DNA from: Ophioceras dolichostomum
Taxonomy: Eukaryota > Ascomycota > Sordariomycetes > Magnaporthales > Ophioceraceae
Assembly (NCBI GenBank): GCA_003049485.1
Contig: PYST01000366.1
Span: 1-36,753 of the forward strand
DNA length: 36,753 bases
Direction of reading: 5' to 3'
Shown: piece by piece, positions 11,501 to 22,127 of the stretch
Position numbering within the stretch: the stretch's first letter is position 1
Layout: every line of letters starts with the position of its first letter
Translations under genes and position numbers: made by a program
The notes under the pieces: generated by a model
What the model was told of the DNA's origin: nothing
What the model saw: only the letters and a program-made list of their open reading frames with translations
The model's database searches: none

Positions 11501-13888
11501 ACCCCTATCCACTCACTCGAATTTTTGGTGTCGCCATGCCTTTTCTGCTCTACCATCACCATACCCGTTCGTCTGCTAATCCTTCTCCTTCCTCTCTCGC
11601 ACTCAGACGTCGTTCACACCATCTGCTACTCGATCATGCTCCTCAACACCGATCTGCACCTGGCAGATATCGAACAGAAGATGACGCGCAGCCAGTTCGT
11701 CAAGAATACTATCGGTACAATCAGACAATCACTGGCGGATGCCGCACCAGACGCTTTCGGCCGGCAGTCCATCCTGCCCGGAAAAGGAGTTGGAGGTCTC
11801 TCGCCGGACGACGGCGGTAGGATATCCGTGGACGAGAGACCCACGAACAACAACTTCCGGAATTCGTTCCTCGCCGGCTTCTCCTCAGCAGCTGCCTCGG
11901 CGTCAAAGGACCAGCACCACGACTCGGATGACCCCTGCGGTCCGCTCGTCAACACGCCCTTCGAAGGCACACTCCGCGCATGGGAGGGCCAGGTCGAGAC
12001 CGTCCTGAAAGACACATACACATCGATCCGCGACGAGCGCCTTCCGCTCTTCGGAGCGAGCGCGAACGACCCCCAACACCACCTGCACTCGCAGACCAGC
12101 CTCTCCGTGATCGGCCTGCTCAAGCGCTCGCCCTCCGTGCTCAGCAAGGCTCCCTCCGAGGGCCAAGCCTCCATGCGCGGCCGCAACGCCGACCAGTCCT
12201 CGTCCCGCGTGGCCGCCACCCTTCGCTGGACCTCCAAGAGCAGGTCTCGTGCCCGCGCGCAGTTCCCGCCGTCGTCTTCGAGCAACGGAAACGGAAACGG
12301 AAACGGACCCAGTGGCGGAGGCTTCTCGTCCAGCCGCACCAGCTTCGACGACGGCGGCTCGATCTGGAGCCCGACCGTCTCGTCCGCGACGCGAAGCCGC
12401 TACTCGCTCGGCCGCACGCAGACGTCCATGTCGATCGACTCGATGGGCTCGGCCGCGTACCCCCCCAACGCCAACTTCCAGCAGTCGATCGGCTTCGCGA
12501 ACGCGCTGAGCCAGGCGATCGTGCGGGAGGAGGCCACGATGGGGGCGGGAGGGGGCAGCGTTTTGAGCCTAAGCAGTACTACGGCATGTGGTGGTGGGCA
12601 AGATGGGGCTGGTTCTGTCGCAAATGTCAATGCCAATGCCAGCAACACGCAACCGCAACCGCTGCTGGAAGACGAGTCCCTGGAGCTGGCGGGCCCACCC
12701 TGGGTCAAGGAGGGCAGGGTGATCCACAAGCACCACCTGGACGGCATAGACAAGAAGGCGAAGGACCGGAACTGGACCGAGGTTTTCGCGGTCATTCAGA
12801 AGGGCAGCATGAGCCTGTTCTCGTTCGCGCCCAACAAGTCGCTCGGCAAGAAGAGTCGCGGCCATCTTCACCATCACCACGGCCACGCCGGTGGTCTCGG
12901 TGGTCTCGGCGGCGGAGCTAACTCCAAAGGTGGTGGTGGTGGTGCAGCAGTAGTAGTAGGCGGAGGCAACTGGCAAGAAAACGCCACGAACCTAGGCACA
13001 TTCTCCCTGAAACAGACGCTCGCGTCCGCCCTCCCGCCGCCGGGCTACTCGACGTCCCGCCCGCACGTCTGGGCGCTCAGCCTGCCCACGGGCGCCGTCC
13101 ACCTGTTCCAGGTCGGCACGCCGGAGGTCAGCAGGGAGTTCGTGACGACGGCCAACTACTGGAGCGCGAGGCTCAGCACGCACCCGCTCGTGGGCGGGGT
13201 GTCGAACATGGAGTACGGGTGGAGCGAGAACATCGTCAACAACCCGCTTGTTACTGCCATTGCGGACGCTACTGGTGGTACTGGTGGTACTGGTGGTGCG
13301 AGCGGCCCCGGTAGTCGTCCTGGAACTGGGGGCGGACCGTCGGGGACTGTACCTCGGCATCAATCCCGTGGCTCCTTGCACTCCCGCGCCAGCTCGTTCC
13401 GCTCCGGCTCGCTCGAGTTCATGCGCACGCGCTCCGGCTCGATGCAGTCCGCCGACCGCGCCATCGCCGCCGTGACGGAGGGGGTCGCTTCTGGCGCAGC
13501 AGCACCAGGCAGTTCACACGGTCCCTCCTCTTCCTCTGGCACTCCTGCAGGACACAACAAACTGCCGGGGGACAAGGTCCACATCGCAGAGTGGCGGCCC
13601 CCGGCGCAGTCCCTCCGGCCCTCGACGCTGGCGGAGGCGGACCAGCTGTCGGGCCTCATGGCGTACGTGGCGTCGATCGAGGAGGACCTGCGGGCGCACA
13701 ACGCGCTGCGGAGCCCGATGCTGCTGGCGTTCTCGCCTAGGGGCGGGAATGCCGGCAAAGCCATGGGCAACTGGCAGAGGAAGAGCGAGTATCTGCTGAG
13801 GGAGAGCGTGAAGTATAGGACGTATGTTGATGCGTTGCATGAGGGGGCGGCGAGGAGGGAGGAGGTTTATGGGGAGAGGATGGGTTGA
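8552..13888 (+). CDS. Arf guanine-nucleotide exchange factor with Sec7 and PH domains (Syt1/EFA6-like)
   Basis: Predicted 1731 residues from exons 8552-11465 and 11607-13888. The intron (141 bp, GTACGC..CTCAG) joins GFKAT to DVVHT inside the Sec7 domain. Sec7 proteins load GTP onto Arf GTPases at membranes. Residues 1 to about 870 are low-complexity (Ser, Pro, Gln). Sec7 spans about 876-1010: it begins AQKIYEGNEDYVTKERAAAW, the catalytic Glu finger is Glu944 in LRAETQQVDR, and the second helix motif is ICYSIMLLNTDLH. A PH domain (about 1335-1505) starts WVKEGRVIHKHHLDG, is interrupted by a His/Gly-rich insert (HLHHHHGHAGG) and ends with YWSARLSTHPL. A helical segment closes the C-terminus. 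The Sec7-PH order and long disordered N-terminus match fungal Syt1-type GEFs, probably acting at the plasma membrane or late Golgi. ATG 8552 (MQQRRRRPDLNISV) is chosen because it is the first ATG of the open frame; the in-frame sequence upstream has none. Confidence 0.9.
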
Positions 13889-13942
13889 GTTTGGGGGAGG
13901 GACGAGGGAGAGAGAGGAGGGGGGTGGATGGACTGGCTGCTG

Positions 13943-14022
13943 TGTGTTTGCCTGTCTGACTGTCTGACCGACCGACCGACTGACTGTTTGTCTGTTTGTC
14001 TGTCACTCCGTCTGCCTGTCTG
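13943..14022. repeat. TGTC/GACC-type tetranucleotide tract
   Basis: An imperfect run of CTGT, CTGA and CCGA tetranucleotides just after the GEF stop codon, including GACCGACCGACCGACTGACTG and TTTGTCTGTTTGTCTGTC. It is a simple repeat in the presumed 3' untranslated region. Confidence 0.8.
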
Positions 14023-15516
14023 TCCATCTTTCCGCGGTGTGTCTTCCGGCTGAGGGGACAAAAGATGTTTCGTTTTTTTTTTCTACAGAATGGGGCCTTT
14101 TATTCTCATGCTCTACGCTATTCCCTTCACTTTTCTTACGCTTCATTCCCCTTGGTTTCTTTTTTATTTCCATCTCTTTGCCACCACTTTTTCCTATTCT
14201 TTTCACACTTTACCTTTCTTCTCTTGTCGTTATCATGGGACAACACCATAAACCATTATCGCTCTTACTTACACATACAAGGCTATGCTTTGGCCCGCTT
14301 CCTTTCTTGGGATTATTGAACGGCAATGGAACGTGGACACGAAACTTTTCTAGTACATACTGTTATTACCAAGGAGGAGAGTGGATCAAGGAGCAGAGTT
14401 TACTACCTAGTACCCAAGGTTAGACAGTATATGTGTGTTTCTTCTTGGTACTATTTTAAAGACAGGAACTGAATTGCTTTCCACATAATGATGCATGCAT
14501 AACTGACCGTGAAGGAGGGAGGGATCCAGGGAGGAAAGAAAAGAAAGATAGGGGCAAGATAGACAGGCGAGACCCATGGGCCATGGCAACGCGAAGCAAA
14601 GCCCCTCCACGCTGTTCCCAGCCTGGCCTGGCCTGTCTTCCCCGCCCTTGAACGTTCGTCCAACGCGTTAAGATACAGCGCCCTCGCCCACTGCTTCTAC
14701 ATACTACAACCTCCTCTTTGTTACTTTATTTGGCCTGTTCTGTTTCGTCCTTCGTCGGTCGTCACCACGATCCTCTAGATTGGGTGACATAATTACCTAG
14801 CATAAATGTGAATACTATATCACGCCTCCTCTCCCTGTCTGCCTCTTACACTCACTGATGCTACTTCTTTCTTCTCTTGCCTTCCTACCTGGTACCCACC
14901 AGGCCAGGCCAAGGTGGTTGACCCAAGTATGATTGTGGTATGATTGTGTTTCCCCCCGTCGTACTCGAGCGAGTCTCGGATGGATAGCGGGTTAGTTTCA
15001 GCTCGATATGGGTGGATGTTCGAGCACACAAAGTATGCGATGGTAATATTAGTAGCATTGAGAATGGCAGCCATCACTGTTGCTTCGTAATCATCGGCTG
15101 GTAGGACGGCATGAAAGCAAAGTATTATTAAGGGATGGCTAGCCAGTGCATCGCATCATGCTGCTTGCTGTACGTGAAATGCAAGACTAAAAGTACATCG
15201 CGTAAAGTCTGCGGTAAGGTAACGTGTGCTGGTAATGTGTGCTCCACGCCTTGCAGGGAGGTAAGGGTAATGTAGGGAGGGGTAAAGGTGCTGTAGTGGT
15301 CTCTCCTCATCCTTCTCCTCCCAAGTTTTGTACCTAGCCGTAACCATTCTCGGTAACGTCCTGTTCGATATCAACGTAACTGGCTGTAGTCGTCACCATC
15401 CTTCAGCTCTGTTCCCTCCCGTAATAGCGTCAGCACTGTATCCTCCGGGTGTTCGTACCTGTTCCCTCCTGGGAGAATGACCGTCTGTTATCATTCTGCC
15501 TTCCATCCCATCCACC

Positions 15517-15551
15517 CATCCATCCATCCATCCATCCATCCATTCATCCAT
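15517..15551. repeat. (ATCC)n microsatellite
   Basis: About eight near-perfect copies of the tetranucleotide CATC, with one interruption (CATT), about 70 bp downstream of the stop codon of the minus-strand gene that ends at 15628. Confidence 0.9.
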
Positions 15552-15627
15552 CGACCTATCCATCCCATCTGTTCCATCATTCCATCTATCTACCTACCCC
15601 TGACTCCTGACCTCTGAGAGCAGCCCC

Positions 15628-17085
15628 TCACACAGGCGTGTACGTGTATCCAGGGGGCATTCCAGCCGGGATCACGGGGCCCGTCCCGCCCTGGCCCGGT
15701 CCTTGGCCCTGTCCCTGGCTGTAGCCGCTGCCCGGGGGCGGCTGCTGCAGGTTGAAGGGTGGAAGAGGCCAGATGACGCCTCCCTGGCTCATCTGGGCCG
15801 CCATGGCCTGCTGCTGCTGCTGAGCCTGCTGAGCCTGCTGAGCCTGATGCTGTTGCTGTTGCTGGGCGAGCTGCTGGCCCAGGATCTGCTGCGGACCCGC
15901 CAGTGGATGCAGCCGCACAGAGGGCATAGGGGCAGCAGGGGGCGGCCCCCCGTTGAGAGTGCCAGGCAGCATGCGGTAGTACGGCGATGGGGCCGGCGTG
16001 GGGGTGGGGTACCACGGCGGTGTTAGCGACGTCTGGGCCACCGCCGTGTGCGGGATCCAGGCCTGCGGTGCGTAGGGGTAGTTGGGCGGCCGCACTGGGA
16101 GGAGCTGCTGGTGCAGGCCGGCGTGCGTGAGGAAGGTCTGGTTGTAGTAGAGGTTCCCCGAGGCCGCCATGGCGGACAGCTCCTGCAGCTCCTGTTGAGC
16201 TGCGGCCTGGGTAGTGGCGTCAGCGGCGTCAGCGGGTGTCTCGGGCTGGCCGGGGTCAGGGGCTCCGGCCCGGCTGGGAGGTGTGGCCCGGCGAGAGGTG
16301 GTGGCGCCACGGGCGTTATCAGAAGACGACGTGCCTGAGTCCGTGTCTGAGTCGTGGCGGTGGGAGTAGCGTCGTCGACGACGCTCACGGACGGTTCGAC
16401 GGTGTTCCTCTCTCATGGCCCTGGTGATAGCCTCCTCCTCCTCGTCGGAAGCAGTACTAATAGGCTCGGGGGTATTTCTAGTATTTCTAGTGGGTGTGGA
16501 AGCCTCTCTGAGATCACCCTGGGCCTCGTCGCGGTGGAGGCGGCAGTAATGCTGGCGGGAGTACCGATGCTGGCTGCGGCCTCGGTCGTCGTCATGATCG
16601 TCGAGGCTGTCATGATCACGACGGCCGCGACGCCGGCCGCGACGGGAAGGGTCAGGGTCATGGTAGTAGATGGCATCGTCCAAGCCGTCGCTGAACTCAG
16701 ACTTTTCCTGCTCGATAAAGTGGACAACGTCGGAGCCGTTGCTGAAGCGGACGACACGAGGCACGCCGCTGCGGGGGCCACGATGGATGCTGCCAGCGCG
16801 GCCCGAGGGGCGGCTGCTGTCTCCCTCTGATCTCTGCACGCTCTGAGTCCTGGAGCGGCCTCGGCCGCCCTGGTCGGCGAGAATGGCGCGGCGGCCACGC
16901 AGCTGGGCGGCCGTGTCCTCCTCCCCATCCGCGTTGCCGCCCTCGGCGCGGATGGAGGCACGGCGGTGGGTGTTATTGTCGTCGAAGCCGACGACTGGGA
17001 CGTTCTGGCCGGAGGCAGAGACCGTGGTGATCTCCTCAACGACCTCGACGATGCGTGAAGCACTGCCGGAAGAAGGAGGATCCAT
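15628..17085 (-). CDS. Uncharacterised low-complexity protein, 485 residues
   Basis: Single open exon with ATG at 17085-17083 and TGA at 15630-15628. I do not recognise a catalytic domain. The N-terminus (MDPPSSGSASRIVEVVEEIT) carries a short conserved-looking strand. Residues 110-114 are RVVRF in the context GVPRVVRFSNGSDVVHFIEQ, which fits the RVxF pattern of protein phosphatase 1 docking. An Arg/Asp/His-rich stretch follows (RRGRRRGRRDHDSLDDHDDD), then an acidic run with a basic cluster (SDEEEEAITRAMREEHRR, later RERRRRRYSHRH). The C-terminal third is Pro/Tyr/Gln-rich (PTPTPAPSPYY; LAQQQQQHQAQQAQQAQQQQ; GQGQGPGQGG) and ends PGYTYTPV. There is no signal peptide or membrane segment, so a nuclear or cytoplasmic location is likely. 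The high GC, clean frame and ordered composition blocks support a real gene. It is conserved-looking but of unknown function. Confidence 0.75.
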   Translation of the reverse strand: MDPPSSGSASRIVEVVEEITTVSASGQNVPVVGFDDNNTHRRASIRAEGGNADGEEDTAAQLRGRRAILADQGGRGRSRTQSVQRSEGDSSRPSGRAGSIHRGPRSGVPRVVRFSNGSDVVHFIEQEKSEFSDGLDDAIYYHDPDPSRRGRRRGRRDHDSLDDHDDDRGRSQHRYSRQHYCRLHRDEAQGDLREASTPTRNTRNTPEPISTASDEEEEAITRAMREEHRRTVRERRRRRYSHRHDSDTDSGTSSSDNARGATTSRRATPPSRAGAPDPGQPETPADAADATTQAAAQQELQELSAMAASGNLYYNQTFLTHAGLHQQLLPVRPPNYPYAPQAWIPHTAVAQTSLTPPWYPTPTPAPSPYYRMLPGTLNGGPPPAAPMPSVRLHPLAGPQQILGQQLAQQQQQHQAQQAQQAQQQQQAMAAQMSQGGVIWPLPPFNLQQPPPGSGYSQGQGQGPGQGGTGPVIPAGMPPGYTYTPV

Positions 17086-18761
17086 TTTTGAATTTTCGTC
17101 TGGTCTGAATCCGAATGCTCGCTTTTTTGCTCTGATTTGGGTTGGTGAAGCTAAGTCTCGGCGTGTTGACGCGATGGATTCCCTTTGGCCCCTCTCTTGG
17201 TAGACGCTTCGGATCGGTTCTGGGTTTGGGGACAGGTGGCAGGGTCCAGCAGTTGTTGTCGACGCTGGCGGTGCCTTCGCTGACGTTATTTAGGTGTTCA
17301 GGCTGAAGATATGGTAAATGTTCTGCCTAAAGGAAGTTCGTAAGATGTACTAGGTGAGGCTGTTGTCGTCCAATTGAAGGTCTGCGATGGTGACGGGGGT
17401 GGAGGTGTTTGGTTCAGACGCGTACCTTTCAGTAGGGCTCGTGCAGTCTTTTAAGGCTGTCCCACCCTTGCCTGGTGGTTGGAGCACAATGCCGTTGCTC
17501 TATTGGCCAGTCCTCCCTCTGAATTGACGGTCCTTCCTTCCGTTTTCACCAACTCTGGGGCTAGGCTAGAGCTCTCGTCCAGAGGTTGCACAAACGAAGA
17601 CCTCAGGGAGCTTTTGGAGAGAGGTCCTTTCCTTTGAAGACAATTGGAACTTCGGCAGTCCGATCAATGATTGCTGGACTACCCGACGGCAAGTGGTGGG
17701 ATGCTCGGAGGCGCGGTTGGCAGGTCTGGTTGTGGGTTGTCGTTGACTGTCCGAGGTGGGAAAGCAGCAGGCCAAATCTGTGCCCGTCTGCAGCAAGTTG
17801 TCCCTGGCAGTGTTGTGTTTCGGGGTTGACAAGATGCCGCCTGCCTGTCGTAGGAAATTTTCGGCTTGTGGATCACGAGTCACTTCGATGCTTCACTGTG
17901 AATCCCATCGTTGATTCCAAGATAAGGCTCAGGTACTCGCGACGCTACCCCCTACAGTTTCGACCATGACCCTCGGGTCCATATGGCCGGTAAGTACCAC
18001 CTAGTACGTACTTGCTACTCGTAAACACGATCGAATGCTAACCGGGAAAGACCTTTGGAGCCCGAAAGCTTGTCAAAACAACGAACTGTCTCCTAATTGG
18101 CATCCATCCGTGCCCGCTTAGCGGCCACAGTACCCCTTGGCGTCTCACGAGCCCGCACACGATGCCAATAAATAGCCCCAAACGCCAGCCAGCGGGCATG
18201 TAGATCTTCCGAAGTCGGCGGGAGATGGAATTCTACTTGTAGTACCTCAAAAAGGAAAGCATAGTGTCTGGGAGAATGTACTAGTGTGCTCAAAGAAGCA
18301 TCTCTCCCAAGATCATCATCCCAGTGAAGTGAGTAGTGCGAACACCACCAAAGGGACAGGAGCGGGAAACGGTATCTAACGAGCTAACCTACATCGCATA
18401 CTGACCTCACACACGACGATAACTTGAAGACCAAGGGCCCCAGGTAGTCTGAGAGCTTGAGCAAGGCCTGAAAGATCGTACTACATATCAATCTTACAGC
18501 CAGGAAATGGTACCTCCAACTAAAGCTAAGTACCTACGACCTACCTATGTGACCTGTGCCGTCGTCTCCTCCTTCCAGCCGATGGTTCCAAAACCCAAGA
18601 ACCTGCCTCTAGTGCATGTACCTCGCCAAACTATAAACACCATAGGATGCCTTCCGTAACACTCGTACTCCATCGAAGTAACATCGGTCCTCACCGTAAG
18701 AAATATGCTATCGATTTATCGTAGCTTGCCTCGGTGCTGTCTGCTCCCGGGACAGAATTGC
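17086..18761. other. Intergenic spacer / promoter region
   Basis: About 1.7 kb upstream of the minus-strand gene starting at 17085. No supported coding region. The right half is AT-richer than its neighbours and dotted with TACCTA-type pyrimidine motifs (for example 18525-18550), which are common in non-coding DNA of such fungi. Confidence 0.4.
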
Positions 18762-18944
18762 CTAAGATCCCCCGAGCAGTTCCCGCGCCACGTTTGGAAG
18801 TGAGACACATTCAGCCTCGGGATGTCCTTTTGCTTCGAGAACCTGTGACAGCTTGAATTTGGCCCGCGCGATCTCAGCATTTGGTTTGCTAGGAAGCATG
18901 TCGCACCTCTGAAGTGACATTTGCAGCAGTTGCCTATTGATCAT
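18762..18944 (-). pseudogene. Tetratricopeptide-repeat protein relic
   Basis: A 60-codon minus-strand frame reads MSLQRCDMLPSKPNAEIARA, then KFKLSQVLEAKGHPEAE, then NVARELLGG before a stop. The pattern of a helix, a short turn (AKGHPEEA-like) and a second helix ending in ARELL is that of the last TPR unit of large fungal TPR or NB-ARC/TPR proteins. An in-frame TGA lies about 15 bases upstream of the first ATG, and nothing recognisable precedes it. It is therefore a surviving C-terminal fragment rather than a gene. The family assignment is from pattern only. Confidence 0.5.
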
Positions 18945-19192
18945 CTCGCCCTGTCGTCAATGGCTAAGAGTCGGCTGTCTTGCCAGGCGGTCTAGCCTAA
19001 ATAAGGGGTAAGGGGTAGGAAAGAACGGAAAGCATCTTGAGCTCACTGGACTAAAACGAGCCCCTCAACAGCTTACCTCGACTTCTCTCATGCTTCTTAT
19101 TTTCTCTCTGAGTAAGGTCTCTTCCTTACCTACCTTACCTACCTAATCTACCTATCTAGCTTCCAATCAGTAACGCTTGGCCGAAGCCCCTG

Positions 19193-22127
19193 ATGTTCAC
19201 TTCGCGTTTGCTCGGAGCGCTCTCGCTCACGCCTTTGTTCCAGAACTTCCAGACCAGGGCGCATGCTGCTGAGCCAACTGTGGCCTCAGCCGTCGTCCGT
19301 CTCTGGGATGTAGCCTATTACATGCACCCGACGAGCCTGGTTCGTCCTCAATTTCCTCCCTGTCCTCCCGAATCTACCAGCCTGACCCCCCTACTCCCGA
19401 AGTTTAAACCCGTGTAGGTAGTAGCTAATGCTCGACTACCAACTAACGCAGCCACTGGGGGACGAACGCACCGACCGATTTGGCAGCGGCCAGACCGCGG
19501 AGCCGTGCACCGTCTTGACGATCCAAAACCTGACCTCCCCGAGCCCGAGGCCTCCACCAACAGCTCCAGGAGGTTCTTGCTGAGTTCGAGAGGGTTGACG
19601 ACATCTGGACTCGGCAGTTCCTCTGATCTGTTGTCGTTCAGACAGGATCAGGAGGTACTTGTGGTAGTCTGACAGCAGAAGAAGCCGTCGGCTTCCTCCT
19701 CCGCAACAGTAGCGTCGATGCTCACCAGGCGTACACATACTGCGCCGACAACAAGGAGAAGTTGCTCCCCCAAGGACCGTACTTCGTACAGGATGGAAAA
19801 CTGCACCAGGCATACCGTTTCTACCCAGATACGGCTGGCGCGTTTGTGGTGGCTACTGTGCCGGCGGAAGAAGCAAATACGTTAGTTCATTCCTCTCCTC
19901 CTGGCCTCTTCCCCCTCTTCGACTTCGCCTCCGCATCCCAAGTTTGCTTCCCCCGTATTTTCCCCCATGCTGTGTTCTCGCCTGGTCATCGACACGTAAT
20001 CGAAAGTGTCTTCTTACTGGCGGTCTACTAACTGATGAGTCCCTCAGGTTTCGAGCTCTCACCGCAGCCGCATACGGAGAGGAGTACCCAAGCGCATTGA
20101 CCGTCGCAGTACCATCCCGCCTGTATCATTACCCGAAAAACTCCGCAGGGAAGTCGTACGCTGGGACGCGGCTGGCCATCAAGGACATCATGGATCTGAA
20201 GGGTCTCAAGACCAGAGGCGGATCGCGAGCCTACACCTCCTTCAACCCTCCCCGAAACGAGTCTACAAAAACGATTCAACGACTGGTCAATCTCGGCTTC
20301 GTCATCGTCGGCAAACTCAAGGCCACCCAGTTCGCCGATTCAGAGTGGCCCACGGCCGATTATGTGGACTACCATGCCCCCTTCAACCCGAGGGGGGACG
20401 GCTATCTCATCCCGAGCGGGAGCAGCTCGGGAAGCGCGGCTGCGATCGCCACGTATGACTGGCTGGACTTCACTCTTGGCTCTGATAGTTCGTCCCTTAG
20501 TTTCTCTTTTCTCTCCCTATCCCTACTCCCCCGGCTTTCCTGGTCCACACACTCTACATCGTATCCGCCAGTGCCCATCCGCGCTTTATCGACCTAGATT
20601 TCTGACATGCGGGTTCCCATCCCCCTATCTCCAGCCCTTGGGAGCATTCGAGGGCCAGCTGCTGCCCAGGATATTTTCGAGATGCGGCCCTCTCTTAACG
20701 CCGCGAGCTCTGAAGGAATCATCCCATACTCCCCGTAAGTTGCTCTACATCACCAAGGATATCCGCCAACAACGCAGGTAGACGGAGTCGGACGAACTAA
20801 TGCTGAACGGAACGCATGTCGCAGACGATTCGATGCCATCGGCGGGTTTGCCTGCACGGCTTCGGAATTCCACAATCTTGCCCGGGCGCTGTATGGCCGA
20901 TCGAACGAGACAGTTAAAGTGTGTGAGATGTTCATCCTATTCTACCTATGCAGCGAGCACGTTGCGTGGGCACAGCCCTTCACGACGCGGGTTACTGACG
21001 ACGTGACTCCCAGAAGCCAACAAGGCTCCTCTATCCCACCGACTACTGGACAGTGGCACACGTGCCTAGCCGAGAGCTGTTCAACAACTTCATATCTCGC
21101 CTCGAGGGGTTTCTCGGCATCGAAAGAACGGAGATCAGCCTCGACCAACTATGGCGGGACACTCGACCGGCTGGGACCTCGGCTTCTCTGGAGGAATTTT
21201 TCTATCCAGCGTTCGCCTAGGCCGCCAATCCAGACCAATGGAACCTCTTCCTCAAGCCGTTCATCGATGAGTATGCCAGGGCCATGGAAAAGCGCCTATT
21301 CTCAACCCGCAAGTTCGCTTCAAGGTGTAAGTTTGCAGCCAGCCAGTCCCATCTCCCCCATTCTGACTGTCCCCTCCTTCTGTACTCTGCCGTGCACGCA
21401 AAGCGCCCTGTTCAAAAGTGTCTTGGCCATCTTGCTAACCGTTGAGTCCGGGATCTTATTAGTGACTATCTGCCGACCGTGACAGAGGAGCAACACACCG
21501 AAGCCTCCGACTCCTGAAAGTGTATCAGGACTGGTACTACGAGTACGTCATCCCCTCTTCCGAAGACGGCAGTTCGAGCACGTTGATGGTGCTACCCTGG
21601 ACCGACGGCATCCCGGTCTACCGTGACGAGTACAAGACCGGGCCTCAGGAGTTCACGGGCCTGGGATTCTTCTTCTACTGCCTGTCGTCGATGTCGGAGT
21701 CTCCTGAGATCATCATACCAGGTGAGCAACTGCATACCCCTTCAGTGCACGTTGCAAAAGGCTCCTCAGGGCTTCCCGGGGCTGGCGTTTGCCACTCCAA
21801 ATCCCCCATTCTATCAATACTAACGTGACATGGACTGCTGCAGTCGGGACAACACCCTATGTATCGAAGTATACCGGTCGAACAGAGCAGCTACCTGCAG
21901 CATTGGGCTTGGTTGCCTCAAAAGGGAGCGATGTCTGGCTCACTGGCCTCGTCAGTGAGGTGTTCAATGGAGAGGGTGCCGATGCTGCAGAGGGCATAAT
22001 AGCCGGTGAGCTTCAGGACCAGAAGCCGGTGAGCTTCAGGACCAGAAGCCGCTTCGGCCAGCTGAGCTTTGAGACGTATGCGCAGCTGGCGCTCGGGGAC
22101 TTGGGGGGTCACGTTTTGGGTCACTAG
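19193..22127 (+). pseudogene. Secreted-type amidase (amidase signature family) pseudogene
   Basis: A decayed amidase-signature hydrolase, the family that cuts amide bonds with a Lys-Ser-Ser triad and includes GatA-like enzymes. It starts with a signal-peptide-like MFTSRLLGALSLTPLF. Recognisable blocks are LAIKDIMDLKGLKTRGGSRA (catalytic Lys), IPSGSSSGSAAAIATYDW (first Ser), and DTLGSIRGPAAAQ across a splice joint (second Ser). Later blocks are PTRLLYPTDYWTV, VYQDWYYEYVIPSSEDGSSS and FTGLGFFFYCLSSMSESPEI. Introns that restore these blocks are about 19340-19451, 19881-20047, 20488-20634, 20735-20824, 20919-21013, 21327-21462 and 21722-21843. Disabling changes are a frame change near 19550, TGA at 19624-19626, TAG at 21218-21220, a one-base loss near 21287-21291, another frame change near 21505-21512, and a 23-bp tandem duplication at 22005-22050. 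The triad codons and splice sites survive, so decay looks recent. Confidence 0.85.
22005..22050. repeat. Perfect 23-bp tandem duplication in amidase relic
   Basis: The unit GGTGAGCTTCAGGACCAGAA plus GCC occurs twice in direct succession (22005-22027 and 22028-22050), and a four-base copy of its end (AGCC) precedes it. Because 23 is not a multiple of three, it shifts the reading frame. Without it the frame would end at a TGA soon after PLRPAEL. Confidence 0.95.

Larger units (their letters stand above)
13889..15627. other. Intergenic spacer between convergent genes
   Basis: About 1.7 kb between the 3' ends of two converging genes. It holds the 3' untranslated regions and poly-A signals of both, not individually placed, plus two microsatellites listed separately. 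No supported coding region was found. Confidence 0.5.

Noticed and set aside
11980..12921. 313-codon frame inside the second exon of the Arf-GEF
   Set aside because: Out-of-frame shadow of the Arf-GEF coding region, Arg/Gln/Pro-rich as expected from GC-rich codons.
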